Assembly: GCF_026914185.1 (NCBI RefSeq) | Contig: NC_070564.1 | Coordinates: 4,836,001 to 4,900,000, forward strand | DNA: 64,000 nt | Reading direction: 5' to 3' | Origin: Puccinia triticina | Taxonomy: Eukaryota; Basidiomycota; Pucciniomycetes; Pucciniales; Pucciniaceae | Part shown: positions 56,926 to 64,000 of the stretch, one piece after another | How positions within the stretch are numbered: the stretch's first letter is position 1 | How the letters are laid out: the number at the start of each line of letters is the position of its first letter | The notes under the pieces: generated by a model | Told to the model about the DNA's origin: nothing | Seen by the model: only the letters and a program-made list of their open reading frames with translations | The model's database searches: none | Translations under genes and position numbers: made by a program

Positions 56926-57636
56926 ATATTCCTAATGCCGCAGCTTTCTCTGATGGGGAGTAGTGTCTGATGTACAGATTGTAGCAATCTGATTTTCAGC
57001 ATCCTAAGTGACAGGTCTGATCTACCGGTACCCCTAAAGCGTTCCGCAGGGAAGCGCCTCCGACCCGGAAGGAATGGCCTGATATGCCAGTGTACCCACC
57101 ATTGGACAGGAGCTGCTGGATGAGTTGGACCGCGTCGGCGCGGGTCAAGTTGAATTGGTCGGGGCCGTGTTGGTAACTGAAGAGTACCCCGTCTGAACCT
57201 GGAGCGGCTTGTCGCAACGCAGGATGGCTGCTACTGGGCAGAGGAGCCCGCCCAGCCATTTTAAATGGAGTAGTTGGGGCTCTCCGGGCTTGGCGGTCTT
57301 TGCTCCTCGGAGAGGCAATGAGACCAGGTTAGAATCAAGGGTTATGCAATGTCCCTCAACAATGGTGTCCTTGACTAAAACGGTTGAAGATGGCTGAGGT
57401 TGTCCTGTCGCGTTTGAGCAGGTCAGCTCAGCTAGTCGGGCCATCCCCCAGAACGCCACCACCGCCATATCGAATATCGCCCTGGATTTGGGGGGGCCGT
57501 CCTTCATGCACTTGGCCAGATAGAGGAGGTGGTGAAGCTGTATTGCTTTCTTGGGTGGACGCGGCGGTTCGGTCGCATCTAACCATGCGGAGGACCGAAG
57601 GAGCACCGCCACCTTCCCAAAGGACTCTGTCATCAT
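56926..57636 (-). pseudogene. DIRS-type tyrosine recombinase, broken
   Basis: Minus strand: VAVLLRSSAWLDATEPPR, DMAVVAFWGMARLAELT (catalytic Arg), LRGAKTAKPGEPQ (Lys), a frameshift near 57180, then GYTGISGHSFRVGGASLR (H-x-x-R), a stop where LGRW is expected (HLGC then TGA), then KSDCYNLYIRHY with the nucleophile Tyr region. The N-terminal third is missing where the hairpin element begins. Compare the intact copy at 62114-63181. Confidence 0.85.
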
Positions 57637-58384
57637 CCCGGCGAGCTGGATACAGGTATCCGGCTCGCCGCGAGGAAATCATCTCGCTGTAACCAGCTCA
57701 CTCCAGCTAGCCGGGAGGATTTCCTCTCGACGAGCTGGCAGCTATCTGGGAGGAAGCCCTCTCGGAGAGCTGGCAGCTAGCCGGGAAGAAGCCCTCTCGA
57801 CGAGCTGGCAGCTATCCGGGAGGAAGCCCTCTCGGCGAGCTGGATACCCGTAACAAACTCTCCGGAAGGGCTTCCACCTGTAGCTGCCAGCTTGGTGGCT
57901 TGGGCAACGCGGGGTTGATTAACTTGTCGGACATCTCTGGTCCGACGAGTTGAACCTGTCGAGTTGAGATGTCCGACGAGTCGAACTTGTCGGACCCACA
58001 CCCGTTGGACAAGCTAGTCCGACCGGTGAACCTGTCGGACAGGTCTGTCCGACTGGGGAACTCGTCGGACATACAGGTCCGACCAGTGGAAGCCGGTCGG
58101 ACAGACATGTCCGAAAGCTCCTCGGACGATGTGGTCCGACCAGCCAGTCCGAGGGAAGCTCGGGCTGCGCTGTCCGACTGCAGAGCGGTCAAACAAGTCC
58201 GACGGGTGGTCGGGCCAAGCTGCTCGAGGACCCGTCGAGCAGAAATGTCCGCCTTCTGCTCAAACGGGGGGATCCGACGGGTGGGCTCCACCACCCGTCG
58301 GACGGCCATGTCCGGCAACTGGTCAGACATGCCTGTCCGAGCTCTTGTCGGACAAGCATGTCCGAGGGGATAATCCATGCAGTG
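57637..58384. mobile_element. CACTG-ended hairpin element in DIRS RT
   Basis: The right end CAGTG (58380-58384) abuts CCA (TGG on the minus strand), directly after FIWNG of the reverse transcriptase. Read on the minus strand it starts CACTGCATGGATTATCCCCT and continues with the same TCGGACATG arrays as 44712-45740. The left side has about four GAGAGGGCTTCC-type units and GGTATCC hairpins and runs into the recombinase remnant, so part of the element and the RNase H are lost. Confidence 0.7.
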
Positions 58385-59235
58385 CCATTCCAAATGAAAC
58401 CAATGTACTTCTGTTCAAGCAGGAACGGGGAGTATTTTGTTGTACTAGTTTTCACCCCAAGTTTGTCCAACCTTTTCACAACATCCGTCATCAGGGTCTG
58501 GGAATTGACCCTCTTCACAAAGAGGTTGTCATCTACCCAACGGAAAATGTTCATCACATCAAATTCTGCTAGCATCAATTTTTTCCAGGCGTCCGGGGGT
58601 CTGCCAAAGGAGCCGCAGCCTGCGACACCGCCAAACATTATTCTTGTATCCAATAGCAGTTTATCATCAAAGTCCCTTACCATGAGGTAAGGCCATTGAT
58701 CAGGGGCCGTGGGGATTTGGCAGTATGCCTTTTCCCAATCAAAAAGTGCCAAGAGCACTGGCTCCTTTAAGTCTTTGAGGAAGTTCGCCACAGTGTTGAA
58801 GTCATCCCACGTTGTCTTGAAGTCACAGGTGTCCATGAAAGAGTTGACGGACGGGATCTCCTCCCTACCGTGCGGAAAAGATAGGTCATTTATTGGCCTC
58901 AGCAACCCGTTGCCGTTTATTACGGCCCCTAGAGGGTTTGTACGGAAGAATGGGAACCGTTTGGCTACTTGGTCATAGGTAAACGGTCCAAACATCCTTC
59001 TGGCTTTTAGTTCTTTGTGGATTTACTCTTTGATCTTTGCTTTTGCTAGCAAGGCGAAGGTGTGCAGTAGGATATGTTTCCTGCCAACCTGTGTACCGGG
59101 ATGCCCTGGTCAAAACCAGACCGGAATCCTTCTAGCACGTCCTGAAACTCTGGTAACAAGCGTGCTGTTTCCAAGGCTGTTTCCCACCCTCCGATGTTCA
59201 TCTTGCGTGATATGGACACGGGCCAGTCACCTAAT
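58385..59235 (-). pseudogene. DIRS-type reverse transcriptase, broken
   Basis: Minus strand: DQLGDWPVSISRKMNIGGWE, LPEFQDVLEGFRSGFDQGIP, a frame break near 59040, then MFGPFTYDQVAKRFPFFRTN, RPINDLSFPHG, LALFDWEKAYCQIPT (motif A Asp), FGGVAGCGSFGRPPDAW, FRWVDDNLFVK (motif C DD) and KYIGFIWNG-type end, where the CACTG element begins. Order and motifs are those of DIRS RTs. The gag of the same element is at 59586-60380, the recombinase at 56926-57636; RNase H is missing. Confidence 0.85.
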
Positions 59236-59585
59236 TGGTCTTCCGCGTTTTCTTCTTGTACGTGCTCCCAATTTCTCTCACATGTGGGGCGCTCTTACTG
59301 TATGGGACACATTTGAGATTAGTCAGAAATTGCTTAACATTTTCATTGCTACTAAGACTTAATCTTAAATCGCCGAGTTAAATGTACCACTGGGTGGTGA
59401 GGTGTCTATTGACAACCCCCCTGAAGCCATGAGTTTTAATTGAATAAAAAATCAAAATGAACCCGCTAACTAATAAGATTTCCCCTTATTGTAAACCCTT
59501 CCTGCATTACCTCCCCCATTCCCAATCCCACCACGATTCCCGCTTCCCCCCCATGTCCGCCATTGCCTTGCGCCCCTCCTTTGTC
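59236..59585. other. spacer between DIRS gag and RT
   Basis: Degenerate, AT-rich; no clear coding frame. Confidence 0.4.
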
Positions 59586-60380
59586 TCAATCGTTGATGCT
59601 AGGCCCCAAACAATTGCTTTTGAAACCGCCTTGTTTAGAGTGTTGATCTTTGGACCCGCTTGGTCCCTTTGGGATATCTAATCCTGGTCGCGTAGAAAGA
59701 GCTCCCCCTTTTGGTGTAATTTGTTGAAGGTGGAGAGGAATCTTGCTTGACTGGTTGTCTTTCTTGGCCGTTGGTTGGCCTGTGATTGGGTCCCAACCAA
59801 ACCTGCAACCCCCTACGGCGTAAGGGTTATCTTTGAACTCATCCTCTTCAAATTGGAGCACTTTTGAGTGTACTGTGGATACAATCTCCTTCTGGTAAAT
59901 TGAAATGTTTGCCACCAACAAGGACCCATCCGGCATTGTCACCCGGTGCGTAAGCACGTTAGTCCGTACGTGGATATCATAGGGTAGCGTTGTCATAAAT
60001 CCTTCTCTTTTGATGATTTGATCACAATTTTTCTTGTGGAGTGGTAGCCAGACTGCAAGGTTGGCTTGGCTGGGTATTTTAACTACTGCTTCAAAAAAAA
60101 CCTGATGGTTCACTGACCATTCTTGGTAGGTCTGGAGGTATTTGCATGGGTATGGGTACCCGTTGTAGCGGTCTTTGTCCCTGTTGTCTGACTTCATCCT
60201 CTTTTTGGCTTGATAAGCTAGCGCCCGATCCTGCCAGACCTTGTTGAAAATGGTCAGCGGGAGTGGCGCCCTGAAAGCGAGGAGGTTCCTCTCAAAAAAC
60301 GGCGTAAATCCTAGATTGTCATTGGTTGGGATTGCGGCGTCGTTGAAGAGGACCGGTGTTCCGGTCAGGTAGGGCCGAAG
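59586..60380 (-). pseudogene. DIRS-type gag-like protein (5' truncated)
   Basis: Minus strand: TGTPVLFNDAAIPTNDN, FTPFFERNLLAFRAPLPLTI, KVWQDRALAYQAKKRMKSDN, KYLQTYQEWSVNHQVFF, HRVTMPDGSLLVANIS, and DNPYAVGGCRFGWDPITGQP near the end, uninterrupted for about 265 codons. It precedes RT in the same strand, as gag does in DIRS elements; identification rests on this position and on its hydrophilic, Trp/Tyr-containing character. The start is cut by the GC-rich repeat at 60381. Confidence 0.6.
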
Positions 60381-60600
60381 AGCGCAGGCAGAGGTTGATC
60401 AGCAGCGCCTCCCCCGGGGGAGGCGCGGCACCCCGCAACTGAGTTTGCAGTGGTCAAGCGCTGAAACCTAGTTGGTTGAGGAGCAACCGGTACCGGCCTG
60501 CAGCAGCCGACCCGGAACCACGACTCCATCGGATTCAGCCGATCTCAGCTTACCTATCAACCCCGCTGATCAGGAAAACTTTTTTCGCCGACTAAGGAAA
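60381..60600. repeat. inverted copy of the 42.4-kb GC-rich repeat
   Basis: AGAGCGCAGGCAGAGGTTGA, GCGCCTCCCCCGGGGGAGGC and AACCACGACTCC recur in reverse complement at 42410-42600. It abuts the gag-like frame, consistent with a DIRS terminal region. Confidence 0.6.
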
Positions 60601-60660
60601 ACTTAGGACCCTCGCCGATCAGGAAACATTTCAAATGTTAGGTGGATCAGGACACTAACA

Positions 60661-61480
60661 GTATGTCAAATTTGATAGCAGCAGCGACGGCGACTGTGAA
60701 ACAGATCGCCGGCATCAGCAACACTCAGGCAGATACACAAGAACAGAGGGATACAACGTAGCCAAGGCTGACTCGAGAGTCGTCCACGCAGGTGCAAGAC
60801 CAGCAGGACAAAATAGAAGTGGAAGGACTACCCACCCAAAAATTCCAGCCCCGCCTTCCAAAAGACCAAAGAAGGTCACCATCAAAGCCTCAACGAGGAG
60901 AATCCGGACCAGATTGATATCGCGGGCTCCAGAAGGCAAGGAAGGAGAGATAGAGGAGGGGCTTGATGGGTTAGGGAAAGAAGGATCAAAGGGGGTAGAG
61001 GAGATATGGGAAGAAATAGGAGGTGAAGGAGAGCAAGGGACAAAAGGAACCAAACCCTCGTCAGGTAACCTCAGCGAACTCAAAACAGATCCATAAACGG
61101 AAAAGGGGTCATGATGCTGAGATTTTCTGCAACACTTGCACTGTCCAACAGAGAATCCAGTAGGAGTAGCGGGGAGAGTGGAGGCAGGTTTGGCAGGACA
61201 GTGGCTTGGGAAGATGGACATCAAAGTGGCAATGCTAGAAGCATTCAAGAAAGGGATGGCGGCAGAAGCAGAGGGAAAGTTGGGTCAGGCAGAAGTTTTC
61301 TACCAAATCAGCGCCGGTCTTGGCGGGAAACCAAGAGGGGAGAACACCGAGCGATCAAGCCCAACTACCACCCAGACAGCCACTACCGCCAAATCACTGG
61401 CAACCCCATCCACAAGGGTACAGACATCCCTCACCAACCCCCCTCACACCATCCAACCTCCCATCCATTTCAGGTTTTAA
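60661..61480 (+). pseudogene. degenerate gag-like frame
   Basis: The plus strand reads MSNLIAAATATVKQIAGISN, stop, then a Gln/Arg-rich stretch with repeated stops, KRKRGHDAEIFCNTC, and, shifted, MDIKVAMLEAFKKGMAAEAE and KLGQAEVFYQISAGLGG. Many stops could come from C-to-T or G-to-A change. It may be the gag of another, oppositely oriented DIRS-type element; weakly supported. Confidence 0.3.
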
Positions 61481-62113
61481 AGTACCGGTCCCGGTCCCTG
61501 CAATCACCCGTCGAACTCAAGACTTTGATGAAATGTCAATCGGTTTTGCGCAGGGTGCCACCTCTCCCATTAGCACTCCTGGACTCAACCCACCTCCCGC
61601 TGCGCTCCCGGTAAGTGCACAGAAAATGCCTGTCCATTCACGCCGGGACGCCTCGGGGAGGTCACCAGGGAAAGCTAAGAGGTGGCCATGAGGCGGTAAC
61701 CCCAGGCCTCTCTGTGCCGCAGCCACCCAGCGGCGGCTGCGGCGCGTTTCTTTGGCGCTCACTTTGTCTAGTAGCGCTGGCACTACTAACTGCTCACATG
61801 TTGAGAGTCCCGGAAGTCAGGGAGTGACTCCCCAAGACTCTCGTGTGCGGGTCGGGGGGAGGATGGTCCCCGATCCTTTGTGCTGCGCTCTCGTGGAGCT
61901 TCTCCCCGCGGAACAGGGAGAAGTCCCAGAGGGAGGAGAGGCAACGGACCGGATCCTCCCGGAGCAGAAAGCCCCCGGAGGGAGTGTGGGCGAAGGCGCT
62001 AGACCCATTACTCTGGCTTGGGGAAGCACAGAGCCGGGCGCCTGACTGCCTTCTGCTCTTATCACACACTTGGAGGAGTAGAGTTTGGGATTTCATCAAA
62101 GGGGGTAAAGTTT
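61481..62113. other. 3' region of DIRS element
   Basis: 61538-61621 repeats the GCGCAGGGTGCCACCTCTCC block of 42610-42690 in direct orientation. The rest is GC-rich and non-coding as far as I can see. Confidence 0.4.
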
Positions 62114-63181
62114 TTATTGAGACCAGCATCTTTGTAGTTCTCGTAGGATTTCGCTGGTATCGTCGCTTTCCTCTTTGGTGTATTCCCTGATGTAAAGCTT
62201 GTAACAATCGGAGGTCCAGCGGCCGAGCCAGCGGAGGCCGTCTTTGTGGACGCCAGCCTCGCGCAGGAAGGAGGTCCCTCCAACTCTGAAGGAGTGGCCA
62301 GAGATCCCCGTGCACCCGTGTTTGTTCCAGAACTGAGACAGTGCGCGGCACGCTGCCGGTTTGGTAAGGTGAACTCGACTACCGGACTCCCAATATCCGA
62401 ACAGGGAGGTGTTGTGCCCCGCGGCATTCTTGATCCTTCTTTCGAGGGCTAGGAGCGGGCAGATCATCATCTTCCTCGCAGCCAGGTGGATCTCTTGGAT
62501 TTCGCCGGGACTGGCTGTCTTGGCGCCGCGGATTGTTAGTGTAGCTTTCCTTTTGAGGTTCACCGTCTGGAAGCAAACATCTCCGACAAGCACCGAAGCC
62601 GATTCCCGGAGGGGACCTATTCGGTCATTGTAGGTGAGCTCCCCTAGCCGGGCTAGGCCCCAAAAGGCGACTATCACTAGGTCTAGGAGGGCTTTCTGGA
62701 ACTCGGTCCCCTCGATCCACGCCGACGTGAGCATTACCAGGTGTCTAATCAAACCTGCTCTTTTCTTGGGTTTGGCGGACTGTTCCGCGTCGATATACGC
62801 TGAGGACTTCAAGAGGACGTTGACTTTGTTTTTGGTTTCATAAGGGTACGGAGTGTCGTGCATCGTATGCCACATTTGGAGGCCGGCCAAGTATTTGGCG
62901 AGGGTTACCGATGACACTTTGTGAGGGGCTTGGCACTCGAAGGTCCTACCCGCCCAATAACAGAAATCATAGACATCTTTGGCGGAAAGCGGGATCTGGA
63001 AAGGGATTCGTCCTGTGCTCTCTGCGAACTTGAGATATTTCTTGACAGCGGAGTTGTAGCAGTTCAATGTATTCCAGCGGTACCCAAGAAGGAAGTGTTT
63101 GTCTTGGGTTGAGAGGTCTCGGGGAGAAGACCCCTTCTTGGCTAAGGTCGTTAGACTCTCTAGTTTCTCGGCAGAGGCCAT
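62114..63181 (-). CDS. DIRS-type tyrosine recombinase, uninterrupted
   Basis: 355 codons from ATG 63181. The N-terminal part (about 1-110) is a SAM-like DNA-binding region (YNSAVKKYLKFAEST). Catalytic residues are visible in order: Arg178 in FWGLARLGELT, Lys221 in IRGAKTASPGE, His296 and Arg299 in GHSFRVGGTS, Trp322 in LGRWTSD, and Tyr330 in YKLYIREY. It would integrate circular cDNA by strand exchange, as in DIRS elements, which therefore lack LTR-type integrase. It follows RNase H (63308-64000) on the same strand with about 125 bp between. All expected catalytic residues are present, so this is the best candidate for an active enzyme in the window. Cryptons carry a similar enzyme without RT; the adjacent RNase H argues for DIRS. 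Confidence 0.85.
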   Translation of the reverse strand: MASAEKLESLTTLAKKGSSPRDLSTQDKHFLLGYRWNTLNCYNSAVKKYLKFAESTGRIPFQIPLSAKDVYDFCYWAGRTFECQAPHKVSSVTLAKYLAGLQMWHTMHDTPYPYETKNKVNVLLKSSAYIDAEQSAKPKKRAGLIRHLVMLTSAWIEGTEFQKALLDLVIVAFWGLARLGELTYNDRIGPLRESASVLVGDVCFQTVNLKRKATLTIRGAKTASPGEIQEIHLAARKMMICPLLALERRIKNAAGHNTSLFGYWESGSRVHLTKPAACRALSQFWNKHGCTGISGHSFRVGGTSFLREAGVHKDGLRWLGRWTSDCYKLYIREYTKEESDDTSEILRELQRCWSQ

Positions 63182-63307
63182 ATGGGATGGGGCGCGTTCC
63201 GATAAGTCACACGGAAAGGGGAAGAAGTAGGTTTTTATTTCTGGGGCATAGGAGGTGTAGGAGGCACAAAGGGGGGACAGCCTTATCGGAGAGGGACGGG
63301 AAGAAGA

Positions 63308-64000
63308 TTACACCTGAAACAGTCTATATTCTAAATCCCATGGTACCACTACTGCTACTTGAAACTGCATGTCATGTTTTGACTTATCCCCTCGCGACAG
63401 AGCGTCTGCCGCATTCTCCGCCGAGGTGACACGTCGAGAGACAATGTCTATCTCCATATTGACTAGCGTTTTCTGGATAATCTTCCATTCTTCGTTAACC
63501 GCCGGGTGCCGAGATTTCTGTTGGCGGATTACAGTTTCTGTGGTAGTGTTATCCGTCCATACAATCAGGGTCTTCCCGGGTCGGATTCCGAGTTCTTTGA
63601 GGACAAGGAGGCCGAGTCTTATCGCAACGGTTTCAAGCCATGCGATATCCCTTTTGGGGTCTGGTCCTTTGTCCCAGTTCTGGGCTAGTTGAAATTGGGC
63701 CCACCTCTTACCTATGAGGACGCCGATTCCGAAGCTGGTAGAGGCATCACCCACCCACCCAATTTCTATGGGGTCTGGGTTTTGAATCATTCGTGTCTCT
63801 TTGTATTGCAGGAGCATTGACAGCCAATATTCGAGGTCAACCTGAGCATCTTTTGGGAGGGTGCGGTCCGTCCGCCTGTGGATCCACTCATTCATCCATC
63901 TATATAGGCTATTGAGGTAGCAACGCAGCTGCGGGAGGATATACGACACGTGATTCAGTCGTCCTGCTAGCTGTTCGACTTGCGCAAAGGTGAACTCGGT
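63308..64000 (-). CDS. DIRS-type RT/RNase H, C-terminal part (runs off the window)
   Basis: Minus strand, entering from the window edge: FTFAQVEQLAGRLNHVSYIL, PQLRCYLNSLYRWMNEWIH, IGWVGDASTSFGIGV (first Asp), IAWLETVAIRLGLLVL (Glu), TLIVWTDNTTTE (Asp), and NAADALSRGDK. The frame is uninterrupted to the stop at 63308, and the catalytic acidic residues are present, unlike 43191-44711. The RT domain lies beyond 64000. Confidence 0.85.
   Translation of the reverse strand, partial: TEFTFAQVEQLAGRLNHVSYILPQLRCYLNSLYRWMNEWIHRRTDRTLPKDAQVDLEYWLSMLLQYKETRMIQNPDPIEIGWVGDASTSFGIGVLIGKRWAQFQLAQNWDKGPDPKRDIAWLETVAIRLGLLVLKELGIRPGKTLIVWTDNTTTETVIRQQKSRHPAVNEEWKIIQKTLVNMEIDIVSRRVTSAENAADALSRGDKSKHDMQFQVAVVVPWDLEYRLFQV

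Noticed and set aside
57551..58393. Frames on both strands across the second GTCGGAC array
   Set aside because: Same repeat artefact as at 44.6-45.3 kb, in the opposite orientation.
60715..61248. 177-codon minus-strand frame rich in Pro and Ser
   Set aside because: It is the antisense of the degenerate gag-like region and shows no domain.

Overview
The window looks like repeat-rich nuclear DNA from a basidiomycete fungus, most likely a rust (Pucciniales). The grounds are short GT-AG introns (about 35-75 bp), a multi-exon gene resembling a rust-expanded family (DUF7872-like), and a mixture of Tnp2/Plavaka-type and Harbinger-type DNA transposons, DIRS-type, Ty3/gypsy-type and Ty1/copia-type retroelements, and a Tad-like LINE. 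Everything here was read by eye; no database search was run.

Layout. 1-2.3 kb: nothing recognised. 2.3-6.1 kb: a 74-bp tandem repeat, then a Harbinger-like transposase pseudogene (minus strand) split by a 2.7-kb foldback element with CACTT ends, which itself contains a second transposon filled with GACCGGTC hairpins. 7.2-9.7 kb: a multi-exon minus-strand gene (DUF7872-like). 11-13.2 kb: a tRNA-like sequence and a broken gag. 15.5-19 kb: a HIRAN-SNF2 (Rad5/HLTF-like) pseudogene containing a second CACTT foldback element. 19.2-26.2 kb: two minus-strand genes and a divergently transcribed Tnp2/Plavaka-type transposase, itself broken by a tandem duplication, a solo-LTR-like insertion and a CACTG-ended satellite element. 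26.2-29 kb: hairpin satellites. 29-38.6 kb: copia, gypsy and LINE remnants with several solo LTRs. 33.9-34.8 and 38.6-40.9 kb: satellites made of TGCCAGGCA palindromes. 41-46 kb: DIRS RNase H remnant, solo LTR and GTCGGAC hairpin element. 45.9-46.8 kb: the start of a membrane-protein gene running into a GTTTAC satellite. 48.4-51.6 kb: an LTR carrying two mirror-image MITEs. 52.2-52.9 kb: a small gene with a TATA box. 53-56 kb: more satellites. 56.9-64 kb: two DIRS-type retroelements (minus strand); one keeps an uninterrupted tyrosine recombinase.

Main points. (1) Nearly every satellite, despite unrelated sequences, is built from dyad-symmetric units. (2) At least some sit inside CACT-ended elements with 3-bp target duplications and long inverted arms, which suggests a family of non-autonomous CACTA-like foldback transposons that carry or grow palindromic arrays. 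(3) Three diverged LTRs starting TGTCAG share hairpins whose stem sequences differ but still pair. Most genes are remnants. The best intact candidates are the DUF7872-like gene (5' end unresolved), the two hypothetical minus-strand genes, the 159-residue gene at 52.3 kb and the tyrosine recombinase at 62-63 kb.
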